A DNA stretch of 13,098 nucleotides from the NCBI GenBank assembly GCA_036258795.1, contig DATACZ010000084.1, forward strand, positions 1-13,098, read 5' to 3'. Within the stretch, counting starts at the first letter, position 1, and the number at the start of each line of letters is the position of its first letter. Both the position numbers and the translations under genes were made by a program. Of this stretch, positions 1-6,934 are shown one piece after another. The DNA comes from DATACZ01 sp036258795. GTDB lineage: Bacteria > Actinomycetota > CADDZG01 > JAHWKV01. The notes beneath the pieces were generated by a model. That model worked only from the letters and a program-made list of their open reading frames with translations. It did not search any database and was not told where the DNA came from.

Positions 1-49
1 CCTGCTGAACGGGTGAAGAGCAACGGCAACTCTTCAAAAGGCCTTTAGC

Positions 50-57
50 GGAAGGAG
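50..57 (+). promoter_or_regulatory. Strong ribosome binding site of argG
   Basis: GGAAGGAG lies 8 nt before the ATG at 66 and fixes the argG start. The preceding bases 1-49 hold no complete gene. One reading frame ends in TGA at 14-16 and another in TAG at 46-48, so either could be the tail of an upstream gene, perhaps argR or another arg gene given the usual actinobacterial arg cluster. Too little is present to identify it. No promoter is evident in these bases, so argG is probably expressed from upstream. Confidence 0.75.
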
Positions 58-65
58 TCTCGCTC

Positions 66-1346
66 ATGCACGAGAAAGTCGTCCTGGCCTACTCCGGAGG
101 CCTGGATACCACCGTTGCCGTGAGATGGCTGAAGCAGAGCCGTGGGCTCGACGTGGTTGCCTTGCTGGTAGACGTGGGACAGGGTGCCGATCTGGAGATG
201 CTGCGGCACAGAGCACTCGACTCGGGCGCAGTTGAGGTCCGGGTTGTCGATGCAAAACGGGAGTACGCGGAGCAGTACCTGAGCAGAGCATTGGCCGCCA
301 ACGCCCTCTATCAGGGCAAGTATCCACTCATTTCGGCTTTGTCTCGCCCACTGATCTGCCATCACCTGGCGAAGGTGGCGAGAGAGTGCGCTGCTCCCTT
401 CATCGCCCACGGCTGCACTGGCAAGGGGAACGACCAGGTCCGCTTCGAGCTATCGCTGGCCGCCTTGGCTCCGGATGTGGAGGTTCTAGCCCCGGTCAGG
501 GAGTGGGGAATGAGCCGTGAGGATTCCGTCGACTATGCCATCGAGCACGGGCTGCCGGCTCCTATCGGCCCCGGAACTCCCTACTCCATCGACGAGAACA
601 TGTGGGGCCGCGCGATCGAGTGCGGAATCCTCGAGGATCCGTTTGAGGAGCCGCCCGACGAGATCTGGGGCCGTACGGTCAGCGCGGCCAGGGAGGCCAC
701 CGACTACACGCACCTGGAGATTGATTTTGTGGGAGGGCTGCCTGTGGCCCTCGATGGTTTAGAGATGCCGTTCAGTGAGCTCCTTCGGGCGGTTGACCAG
801 CTTGCCGGCAGCTACGGCTTCGGCAGATTGGACATGATCGAAGACAGGGTGGTCGGGATCAAGTCACGTGAGATCTACGAGGCCCCCGGAGCCCTGACCC
901 TCATTGCGGCTCATTCCGACCTTGAGGAGCTTACCTTGGACAAGCAAGTTCTTCGGACGAAGCGCCAGCTGGAGGCCACCTACGCGGATCTGATCTACGA
1001 AGGCTTCTGGCACTCACCGCTCAGGGAAGCGCTCGACGCCTTCATTCAAGCTACCGGGGCCTATGTCAATGGAACGGTGAAGCTGCGTCTGGAGCCTGGG
1101 AGCGTCCGGGTGGTCGGACGCTCATCCCCCAACTCCCTCTACGACACCTCACTGGCCACCTACGACCGTGACGACATGTTCGATCACCGGGCCTCGCAAG
1201 GATTCGTGAAGCTTTGGGGCCTTCCACTGAAAACATGGGCGCGTACCCATCCGCCTACGGACAACAGCCCTGGAGGAACGCCGGAGTCTTCGGACGGGGA
1301 GCTGCGGGGCTTGCCCTCTCCGCTTCCGGACTCCCTCAGCACATGA
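66..1346 (+). CDS. argG: Argininosuccinate synthase
   Basis: This enzyme joins citrulline and aspartate, using ATP, to make argininosuccinate in the seventh step of arginine synthesis in the cytoplasm. The 426-residue product begins with the N-type ATP-pyrophosphatase loop SGGLDT at residues 10-15. It then shows the conserved family blocks PLISALSRPLI, GCTGKGNDQVRFEL, REWGMSREDS, PYSIDENMWGR and KSREIYEAPGA, so the active site looks intact. The ATG start follows a strong ribosome site. The gene overlaps argH by four bases (ATGA at 1343-1346), so the two are translationally coupled. The conserved core ends near WGLPLKTWAR. About 30 further residues rich in Pro, Ser and Gly follow, making the protein longer than the usual ~400 residues; the tail reads like non-conserved sequence running to the argH overlap. 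Confidence 0.97.
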   Translation: MHEKVVLAYSGGLDTTVAVRWLKQSRGLDVVALLVDVGQGADLEMLRHRALDSGAVEVRVVDAKREYAEQYLSRALAANALYQGKYPLISALSRPLICHHLAKVARECAAPFIAHGCTGKGNDQVRFELSLAALAPDVEVLAPVREWGMSREDSVDYAIEHGLPAPIGPGTPYSIDENMWGRAIECGILEDPFEEPPDEIWGRTVSAAREATDYTHLEIDFVGGLPVALDGLEMPFSELLRAVDQLAGSYGFGRLDMIEDRVVGIKSREIYEAPGALTLIAAHSDLEELTLDKQVLRTKRQLEATYADLIYEGFWHSPLREALDAFIQATGAYVNGTVKLRLEPGSVRVVGRSSPNSLYDTSLATYDRDDMFDHRASQGFVKLWGLPLKTWARTHPPTDNSPGGTPESSDGELRGLPSPLPDSLST

Positions 1347-2758
1347 CCGATCCGTTATGGTCTGGCCGGTTCTCGAAGTCCCTTGCACCGGATCTCCGGG
1401 AGTTCTCCCGATCCCTGCACTTCGATAGGCGGCTCTGGCCCCAGGACATCCAATGCACTCAGGCTCATGCCGCCGCCCTCGAGAGAGCGGGCATTCTGAC
1501 CTCCGAGGAAAAGGAGATGGTGGACGAGGCTCTGGCATCGGCCGCGGCCTCTTTGGCCGATGGGACCTTCCAGTTCGAGGAGGCGGACGAAGACATCCAC
1601 TCTGCGTTGGAGCGGTTCCTGACCCATGAGCTCGGGGAAACGGGAGCGAAAATCCACGCGGGCCGATCAAGGAACGACCTGGTGGTCACGGACCTACGGA
1701 TGTGGCTGAAGAGCGCCATCCTTGACATCGCCTCCGGCGTTCACGGGCTGCAGCAGGCTCTCGCTGACCAGTCCAGGGCTCACGAGAATGTGCTGGCGCC
1801 CGGCTATACGCATCTTCAGCGGGCCCAACCGGTCTTGTTGCCCCACCTGTTGCTGGCACACTGCTTCGCCTTGGCCCGGGACTTCGAACGACTGATGGAT
1901 GCCTACCGGCACGCGGACATGTCGTGCCTGGGTGCCGCGGCGTTTGCAGGAACCTCCGTCCCCCTGGATCCGGCCGAAACCGCAAGGGACTTGGGGTTTT
2001 CGAAAGTCTTTGAAAACGCGGCCGACGCGGTATCAGCTCGGGATTTTGCGCTCGTGTTCCTTTCCGCCGCTGCGATTCTCGGCGTAAACCTGTCCCGGCT
2101 CGGCGAGGAGATCGTGATCTGGACCTCCACTGAGTTTGGGTTTGCTTCGCTCGACGACGCCTACGCCACCGGGTCCAGCATCATGCCGCAGAAGAAGAAT
2201 CCCGACGTGGCCGAGCTGGCAAGGGCCAAATCCGCCAGGCTGACATCTGACCTGGTGCATCTGCTGGTTGTACTGAAGGGGCTTCCCCTGGCCTACAACC
2301 GCGACCTTCAGGAGGATAAGGAGCCGGTCTTCGACGCCGCCGACTGCTTGATCGGGACACTGCCCGCCTTGACCGGCGCTGTTGAGACCTTGACCTTTGA
2401 TTACGGACGCTTGGATGAAGCCGCCCGAGGACAAACCGCGGGGGCCACCGACTTGGCCGAGGCTATGGTCCTGCAGGGAGTGCCGTTCCGTGAGGCTCAC
2501 GAGGCGGTGGGCAAGCTCGTGGCTCGGGCCGAGGCTCTGGGTAACGACCTCACCGATGTTTCGGAGGAGACCCTTGCTGCCTTCCACCCATCCCTCACGG
2601 CCGGGATGTTGCAAGTGCTCGATCCCAGGATCTCAGTCAATGCACGCAGCTCGCATGGCGGGACCGCGCCGGACCGAATAGCAGAGCAGCTGGCCTCTGT
2701 GGAAGCCGTGTTGGGCGCACAGCGAGAGCTGCTGGATTCATTGACGGTTCCTCTCTAG
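1343..2758 (+). CDS. argH: Argininosuccinate lyase
   Basis: This enzyme cleaves argininosuccinate to arginine and fumarate, the last step of arginine synthesis, and belongs to the fumarase/aspartase superfamily. The 471-residue product has the superfamily signature GSSIMPQKKNPD starting at residue 277; its serine is the catalytic residue in characterised lyases. It also has GYTHLQ at residues 154-159, with His157 in the position of the conserved catalytic histidine, and the early HAGRSRNDL block. The frame is open for 43 codons upstream, but the ATG at 1343 was chosen because MTDPLWSGRF matches the usual N-terminus (family members begin near ...LWGGRF) and gives the classic ATGA overlap with argG. 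No clear Shine-Dalgarno sequence precedes it, consistent with coupling to argG translation. Confidence 0.97.
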   Translation: MTDPLWSGRFSKSLAPDLREFSRSLHFDRRLWPQDIQCTQAHAAALERAGILTSEEKEMVDEALASAAASLADGTFQFEEADEDIHSALERFLTHELGETGAKIHAGRSRNDLVVTDLRMWLKSAILDIASGVHGLQQALADQSRAHENVLAPGYTHLQRAQPVLLPHLLLAHCFALARDFERLMDAYRHADMSCLGAAAFAGTSVPLDPAETARDLGFSKVFENAADAVSARDFALVFLSAAAILGVNLSRLGEEIVIWTSTEFGFASLDDAYATGSSIMPQKKNPDVAELARAKSARLTSDLVHLLVVLKGLPLAYNRDLQEDKEPVFDAADCLIGTLPALTGAVETLTFDYGRLDEAARGQTAGATDLAEAMVLQGVPFREAHEAVGKLVARAEALGNDLTDVSEETLAAFHPSLTAGMLQVLDPRISVNARSSHGGTAPDRIAEQLASVEAVLGAQRELLDSLTVPL

Positions 2759-2768
2759 GGAGGGAACC
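2746..2768 (+). terminator. Hairpin across the argH stop codon
   Basis: GGTTCC(T)CTC pairs with GAGGGAACC to give a nine-pair stem with one bulged T and a four-base loop containing part of the TAG stop. No T-run follows, so it is a weak candidate for an intrinsic terminator; it may only stabilise the mRNA 3' end. Confidence 0.35.
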
Positions 2769-2809
2769 GCCATGGCGGTGCATCCGGCCATCGGGTGGCA
2801 AACATCACA

Positions 2810-2839
2810 TTGACGGGCAAGCGCCGCCAGGAGTAGTGT
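2810..2839 (+). promoter_or_regulatory. Candidate sigma-70-type promoter upstream of the STAS gene
   Basis: TTGACG at 2810-2815 and TAGTGT at 2834-2839 are separated by 18 bases, a good match to primary-sigma promoters of actinobacteria. It would start transcription near 2846 and give a leader of about 110 nt before the GTG at 2955. A short stem (GCTCC at 2862-2866, GGAGC at 2874-2878) lies in that leader. No experimental support; inference from consensus only. Confidence 0.45.
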
Positions 2840-2914
2840 CCGCTGAGGGGGGTCAGAATTGGCTCCCAATAGTGGAGCGTCCAGTGAGGATCGCAGCTAA
2901 GCCGACCTCTTTCG

Positions 2915-2943
2915 TTGTCGCCCAGACTCTCCATTCTTATCCT
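2915..2943 (+). promoter_or_regulatory. Second candidate promoter, nearly leaderless, for the STAS gene
   Basis: TTGTCG (2915-2920) and TATCCT (2938-2943) are 17 bases apart. A start near 2950 would leave about five bases before the GTG at 2955, which has no Shine-Dalgarno sequence. This fits the short-leader pattern of several other genes in the window. The rest of the 2759-2954 gap holds nothing else I can name. Confidence 0.4.
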
Positions 2944-2954
2944 GGTATGGACCC

Positions 2955-3335
2955 GTGACGAGGTTTGCACTAGTAACGGTCGACTGTGCCCAGGTACAGG
3001 TTTCGGGCGATCTGGACTTGTGCACCGCCTCTGAACTTCGGTCCGAGCTCAGCCGGTTGATCGATCAGGGCACAAAGCATCTGATTCTCGACATGCGCGA
3101 GGTCGAGTTCATGGATTCGTCCGGGCTGGTGGTGCTCATCCATGTAAGAAAGCGGCTCGACGCGCTGGGTGGGACTTTTGCCTTGATGGACCCGACCCGG
3201 GCTGTGCAAAGGGTTCTAGCCATCACCGGCTTGACCAGAACCTTCAGGGTGCACCAAACGCTCAACGGCCAAGTGACGAGGAGCAGCCGGCCGGACCGGG
3301 AGGATCCGAGCTCGGTTGCTCCGTATTCAGGGTAA
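2955..3335 (+). CDS. STAS-domain protein, anti-sigma-factor-antagonist-like
   Basis: The 126-residue product is essentially one STAS domain of the SpoIIAA/RsbV type, a soluble protein that in known systems binds a kinase-type anti-sigma factor and is switched off by serine phosphorylation. Visible marks are VSGDLDL at 16-22, the central strand LILDM at 43-47, and the switch loop DSSGL at 54-58. Ser56 aligns with the phosphorylated Ser58 of Bacillus SpoIIAA. Residues 105-126 form a polar tail outside the domain. The GTG start is chosen because it begins just before the first strand and there is no good alternative upstream. No anti-sigma kinase, phosphatase or sigma factor gene lies nearby, so it is an orphan and its partner must be encoded elsewhere. 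The gene converges with the CAP-domain gene, with 15 bases between the stops. Confidence 0.88.
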   Translation: MTRFALVTVDCAQVQVSGDLDLCTASELRSELSRLIDQGTKHLILDMREVEFMDSSGLVVLIHVRKRLDALGGTFALMDPTRAVQRVLAITGLTRTFRVHQTLNGQVTRSSRPDREDPSSVAPYSG

Positions 3336-3350
3336 TCGGCGAAGGCTTGT

Positions 3351-4457
3351 CTAACGCAGAGAGTGTCGCGCGGAGTAGGTGCGCCGCCGGGGCCGCTTGA
3401 CGCCGAATATCCTGATTAGGAACAGATAAGCCACTCCCGCCGCCAGGGTAGTCAACATCAATCTGCCGGCACCCTTTCGAGGGGCTGGAGACCTGGCCAC
3501 GGCAAGCTCGGCCTGGTCGGCCTTGGAGCTGCCGAAGAGGGGCTCGGCCTCAGCCTGAGGCGTGTCGCCCTGTGACGAGCCGGCGATCGTAGCAAGATCA
3601 CTCCCGTCGTCGTTTTGAGTGCCTGAGGTTGGCGAGCTCGTGGGCTTGGTGGCGATGCCCCCCGCCGGAGATGCCGACGGCTTTGGTTTGGCGGCTGTGC
3701 CGCTTGGGGACGGGGACGTCGATTGCTTTTCAAGCTTGGCTGGCGTCTTCGCCGTGGAAGGGGCAGGGGCCGAGGGCACGGATTTAGTTGCTGGCGATTT
3801 TGAGGAGCCCTGAGTCGGCGGAGGCTCTTGGCTCTCACTTCCCGAACAACCAACGCCGGTCATCGATTGTCCTCCGGCAACATGTGGGGTTGCCGGAGGC
3901 GTGGACCGGGATGGCGGAGAGTCACCGCCGAACTCGACCACGGCAATGGCATATGCCCGGCCCGATTTAGTGGAACACGCAATGCCAAAACCAGCGGCAT
4001 GGAAGGCGGGATCGAGCATGTTGCGGCGGTGGCTGGAGCTGTTCATCCACATGTTGTGCGCCTGGGAAGCACTGAGGGAGTAGTCATGGTAGGCGAGGTT
4101 CTCTGCACCCGAGCGGAAACCAACGCCCAAGGCGTAGGTCGACGAGCTGTGGTACATCCTCCCTTCGGCGGCCAGCTTTTCGGCCCACCGCTGAGCCTCG
4201 GCATCGAGCGTCGAGTTGCGGCTGAGACTCCGGATTCCGCGGGCGCTGCGCTCGGCATTGTTGTACTCGAGCATCTTCTGCAGGTTCACCGCCGCCTGTG
4301 AGGCTGCCTGGGCTGGAGCCTGCGGAACCGTGAGATGCAGGGCCGCGGCCAGCAGGAGCGTGATCAGGCCTGCGGTGACCTTGGGTTTTGAAATCTCGGC
4401 GGTCAGGCTGACATGGTTGCCGGCGCCGCGACTGCGTTGGGGAGAGGAAATCACCAT
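3351..4457 (-). CDS. Secreted CAP/SCP-domain protein with C-terminal membrane anchor
   Basis: The 368-residue product has a signal peptide with an unusually long N-region: the hydrophobic core is at 28-44 and a likely cleavage site is after APAQA near residue 51. A CAP domain (CAP superfamily, YkwD/SCP-like) follows at about 58-177. It shows LEYNNAERSARG, His103 in MYHSS, Glu119 in GAENLA, His143 in HRRNML, and VVEFG at 173-177, the usual conserved positions. Residues 178-325 are a low-complexity Ser/Pro/Thr/Ala/Lys-rich stretch, probably a cell-wall-spanning linker. A transmembrane segment at about 331-351 and a polybasic tail (KRPRRR) end the protein; there is no LPXTG motif. The biochemical role of bacterial CAP proteins is mostly unknown. 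The frame is open for 191 further codons, but those lie antisense to polX. The ATG at 4457 is preferred since it precedes the signal peptide and has TAGACT five bases upstream. Confidence 0.85.
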   Translation of the reverse strand: MVISSPQRSRGAGNHVSLTAEISKPKVTAGLITLLLAAALHLTVPQAPAQAASQAAVNLQKMLEYNNAERSARGIRSLSRNSTLDAEAQRWAEKLAAEGRMYHSSSTYALGVGFRSGAENLAYHDYSLSASQAHNMWMNSSSHRRNMLDPAFHAAGFGIACSTKSGRAYAIAVVEFGGDSPPSRSTPPATPHVAGGQSMTGVGCSGSESQEPPPTQGSSKSPATKSVPSAPAPSTAKTPAKLEKQSTSPSPSGTAAKPKPSASPAGGIATKPTSSPTSGTQNDDGSDLATIAGSSQGDTPQAEAEPLFGSSKADQAELAVARSPAPRKGAGRLMLTTLAAGVAYLFLIRIFGVKRPRRRTYSARHSLR

Positions 4458-4462
4458 GCGGA

Positions 4463-4468
4463 AGTCTA
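4463..4468 (-). promoter_or_regulatory. Predicted -10 box for a leaderless CAP-gene mRNA
   Basis: On the minus strand TAGACT is followed by five bases and then the ATG at 4457, placing the transcription start at or next to the start codon. There is no Shine-Dalgarno sequence between them. It shares the 112-base divergent gap with the polX promoter. A TGACTT 18 bases upstream could be a weak -35. Confidence 0.45.
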
Positions 4469-4557
4469 TTTCACTTAGGACCACACAAGTCACTTCAGAC
4501 AGTAAATTCCTCAGGACCCGCCCAAGCCGTCCTTCTGCCGGCCTCGAGAAATTTGGG

Positions 4558-4563
4558 TAACGT
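4558..4563 (+). promoter_or_regulatory. Predicted -10 box for a leaderless polX mRNA
   Basis: TAACGT is followed by exactly six bases and the ATG of polX at 4570, so transcription would begin on the start codon. No Shine-Dalgarno sequence is present and no good -35 is visible. The arrangement GGTAAC-n-T, six bases, ATG recurs before tyrS. Confidence 0.5.
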
Positions 4564-4569
4564 CGAGCC

Positions 4570-6297
4570 ATGCCCCGAATCAACGACGAGATAGCCGATG
4601 CCTTTGAAGAGCTGGCTGATCTGTTGCAGATTGCCGGCACCGACCGATTCCGGATCGTAGCGTACCGCAGGGTAGCGACGGAGATACGGTCCATGGCCCG
4701 AGACCTCACCACGCTCAGCCCAAAGGAGCTGGCCGATCTGAAGGGGGTAGGGAAGGCGACGGCCGCCAAGATCACTGAGTTGATCACCACAGGGACGATG
4801 GCCAAGCTGGAGGAGGCCAGAGCAGCTGTGCCCGCCGGGGTAAGGCAAATGACCGCTCTGCCCGGCGTCGGACCAAAGACGGCGCTGGCCCTGCACAAGG
4901 AGCTGGGCATCTCGAGCTTGGAGGAGCTGGAGGACGCCATCAAGGAGGAACGCATCCGACCGCTGAAGGGAATGGGCAGGAAGACCGAGCAAAATCTCGC
5001 CGCTTCTCTACGAGCCTTCAAGCTGAGCAAGGAGAGGACGCCGTTGGACCTGGCTCTGTCGGCTGCTGAGCGGATGGTGGCCGAGCTGGAGCAGTCTCCT
5101 TTGGTCGAGGCTGCTGCCTACTGCGGAAGCCTTCGCAGGATGAAAGAGACCATCGGCGACCTGGACCTGCTGGCGGCCACTCGTGAGCCGGTTGCAGTGA
5201 TGAAGCTCTTTGCCAACCTGCCCGGCGTCACCGGGGTGGCGGTGCAGGGATCGACAAAGACGAGCGTAATCACCGGGGAAGGACTCCAGGTCGACCTGAG
5301 GGTGGTGGCCCCGGATGAGTTAGGGGCAGCTCTTCAGTACTTCACGGGCTCCCAGGAGCACAACGTACGAGTGAGGGAGATCGCGGTGAAGGCCGGATAC
5401 AAGCTATCCGAATACGGGCTGTTCACGGTCGAGGGCAACCACAAGGTTGCAGGGGAGACCGAGGATGGGATCTATCAGGCGCTGGGAATGCAGATGCCTC
5501 CACCGCCGATGAGGGAGAACCGGGGCGAGGTGGAGCTTTCTCTCAAGCACGCCCTTCCCACCGTTGTGGAGATAAGCGACCTACAGGGAGACCTGCACTC
5601 CCACAGCACCTACTCGGACGGCCAGTCGTCGGTCAGGGAGATGGCGCTAAAGGCGGCTGATCTGGGGTGCCGGTATCTTGCGCTCACCGATCACTTCATG
5701 GCGCCATACGTTCGGTCCAACACCGTGGAAACGTTGCGGAGGCAGTCGGATGAGGTTGCGGCCCTCAATGCGGAGCTGAAGGGCCGGGTCCGGATCTTGC
5801 TCGGCGTCGAAGTAGACATCGATCGGCATGGTGGGCTGGCTCTTCCAGACGATGTCCTGGAGTGCGTCGAGGTAGTGGTCGCCAGCATCCACGATAGCTT
5901 TCGAATGGATGTCGAGGAGATGACCAAGCGAGTCGTGAGCGCCCTCGGTCACCCCCGGGTGAACATCTTTGGCCATCCAACCGGGCGGCGGATCGGGTCC
6001 AGGCAACCCGTGGAGATGGATCTCGTGGCGGTTTTCGAGACCGCAGCACGTAACGGCGTGGCCCTGGAGGTCAACTCCAACCCGAGCAGGCTGGATCTCA
6101 AGGACGACCACCTGAGATTGGCCAAGGACCTGGGTTGCAGTTTTTCCATTGCGACCGACGCTCACTCACCTGCACAGCTCGGCCGCATCCGGCTTGGAGT
6201 GGGGATGGCCCAGCGAGGGTGGGTGACTGCGCCGGAGGTGATCAACTGCTTGCCCCTGCCGGACCTGCAGCGCTTTCTCCGGAAATCCTTGGATTGA
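4570..6297 (+). CDS. polX: Family X DNA polymerase with PHP exonuclease domain (PolX)
   Basis: This is a bacterial/archaeal PolX: a gap-filling DNA polymerase fused to a PHP-type nuclease, implicated in base-excision and end repair. The 575-residue length is typical. Helix-hairpin-helix motifs appear at 57-68 (LKGVGKATAAKI), 97-108 (LPGVGPKTALAL) and 132-143. The nucleotidyltransferase site is intact: GS at 186-187, catalytic Asp197 and Asp199 in GDLDLL, and Asp242 in VDLRV. The PHP domain at about 337-575 keeps a full set of likely metal ligands: His343, His345, Asp350, His375, Glu414, His441, His469, Asp530 and His532. Both activities are therefore predicted. The ATG start gives the family N-terminus (MPRINDEIADAFEELADLL). 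The gene overlaps the glycosylase gene by four bases (TTGA at 6294-6297), suggesting the two repair proteins are made together. Confidence 0.96.
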   Translation: MPRINDEIADAFEELADLLQIAGTDRFRIVAYRRVATEIRSMARDLTTLSPKELADLKGVGKATAAKITELITTGTMAKLEEARAAVPAGVRQMTALPGVGPKTALALHKELGISSLEELEDAIKEERIRPLKGMGRKTEQNLAASLRAFKLSKERTPLDLALSAAERMVAELEQSPLVEAAAYCGSLRRMKETIGDLDLLAATREPVAVMKLFANLPGVTGVAVQGSTKTSVITGEGLQVDLRVVAPDELGAALQYFTGSQEHNVRVREIAVKAGYKLSEYGLFTVEGNHKVAGETEDGIYQALGMQMPPPPMRENRGEVELSLKHALPTVVEISDLQGDLHSHSTYSDGQSSVREMALKAADLGCRYLALTDHFMAPYVRSNTVETLRRQSDEVAALNAELKGRVRILLGVEVDIDRHGGLALPDDVLECVEVVVASIHDSFRMDVEEMTKRVVSALGHPRVNIFGHPTGRRIGSRQPVEMDLVAVFETAARNGVALEVNSNPSRLDLKDDHLRLAKDLGCSFSIATDAHSPAQLGRIRLGVGMAQRGWVTAPEVINCLPLPDLQRFLRKSLD

Positions 6298-6869
6298 GAG
6301 CTCTTACCAGGCGCTTTTACTCTCGCACCAGCCTTGAAGTTGCCGAGTCGCTGCTCGGAAGGACCCTGTACCGTGACAGCGCGGAAGGCTTGGTGGCGGG
6401 CCGGCTGGTTGAGGTGGAGGCCTACTGTGGTTCGTCCGACCCGGCAAGCCACGCCTACCGGCGCCGAACACCACGGAACTCCATAATGTTCGGCCCCCCG
6501 GGCTACCTTTACGTCTACTTCACTTACGGCATGCATCACTGCGCCAACGTAGTGGCCGAGTCCGAGGGCGTGGCCGGGGCAGTGCTCTTAAGAGCGGTGG
6601 AGCCCTTACATGGACTGGAGCTCATGGGGGCGCGGCGGGGCACTAGCGCTCCCCGTTTATTGGCGCGCGGGCCGGGCCGGCTATGCCAGGCGTTCGGATT
6701 GACCCTCGTCCATAACGGCAGTGACCTGACCCTGGGACCGATCTGGGTGGGCAGGTCGCGGCGCCTCAAAGGCCCGATCCGGACCTCCTCACGGATTGGG
6801 GTCAAGCCGGAGATGGATCAGCCGTGGCGGTTCTACGAAGAGGGGCCCTGGGTGAGCGGGCGTGGGTGA
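6294..6869 (+). CDS. DNA-3-methyladenine glycosylase, AAG/MPG family
   Basis: This glycosylase removes alkylated purines such as 3-methyladenine, the first step of base-excision repair. From the TTG at 6294 the product is 191 residues, close to the family norm; the TTG overlaps the polX TGA and is the only start codon just ahead of conserved sequence. Conserved blocks are GRLVEVEAY (Glu42 and Tyr44 align with human AAG Glu125 and Tyr127), DPASH (His53 aligns with His136), RNSIMFGPPG, LYVYFTYGMH (Tyr78 aligns with the base-flipping Tyr162), AVLLRAVEP and GPGRLCQAFG. The active site thus looks complete. No Shine-Dalgarno sequence is visible, so translation probably depends on polX. The frame is open further upstream inside polX, but that part is not family-like. 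In many actinobacteria this gene lies directly before tyrS, as here. Confidence 0.93.
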   Translation: MRALTRRFYSRTSLEVAESLLGRTLYRDSAEGLVAGRLVEVEAYCGSSDPASHAYRRRTPRNSIMFGPPGYLYVYFTYGMHHCANVVAESEGVAGAVLLRAVEPLHGLELMGARRGTSAPRLLARGPGRLCQAFGLTLVHNGSDLTLGPIWVGRSRRLKGPIRTSSRIGVKPEMDQPWRFYEEGPWVSGRG

Positions 6870-6888
6870 TGTGGCTTACAGCAAAGAG

Positions 6889-6908
6889 GCCGTTTAACCC
6901 TAAACGGC
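6889..6908. repeat. Perfect 8-bp inverted repeat between the glycosylase gene and tyrS
   Basis: GCCGTTTA and TAAACGGC flank the four bases ACCC. No T-run follows, so it is not a standard terminator. It ends 14 bases before the predicted tyrS -10 box and overlaps the place where a -35 would be, which fits an operator as well as an RNA hairpin. Confidence 0.5.
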
Positions 6909-6922
6909 GTCAAGCGGTCCGG

Positions 6923-6928
6923 TAACCT
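6923..6928 (+). promoter_or_regulatory. Predicted -10 box for a leaderless tyrS mRNA
   Basis: TAACCT is followed by six bases and the ATG at 6935, the same geometry as for polX. No Shine-Dalgarno sequence is present. The 65-base gap is too short for a T-box leader, so tyrS here lacks that form of control. Confidence 0.5.
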
Positions 6929-6934
6929 TGCCGC

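Noticed and set aside
1214..1342. Earlier ATG for argH inside argG
   Set aside because: Family N-termini begin close to the WSGRF block, and the ATGA overlap at 1343 is a typical coupled start.
3351..3480. LPXTG sortase signal at the end of the CAP protein
   Set aside because: The C-terminus has a helix and basic tail, but no LPXTG-like motif precedes the helix.
4458..5030. In-frame upstream extension of the CAP gene (191 more codons on the minus strand)
   Set aside because: It is antisense to the well-conserved polX coding sequence, lies before a clear signal peptide, and shows no domain; the ATG at 4457 explains the protein better.
6135..6293. Earlier start for the AAG-family glycosylase inside polX
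   Set aside because: The residues before the TTG at 6294 are an alternate-frame reading of the conserved PolX PHP domain and do not match the glycosylase family.
6870..6934. T-box riboswitch ahead of tyrS
   Set aside because: The gap is only 65 bases, and no T-box sequence or terminator/antiterminator pair is present.
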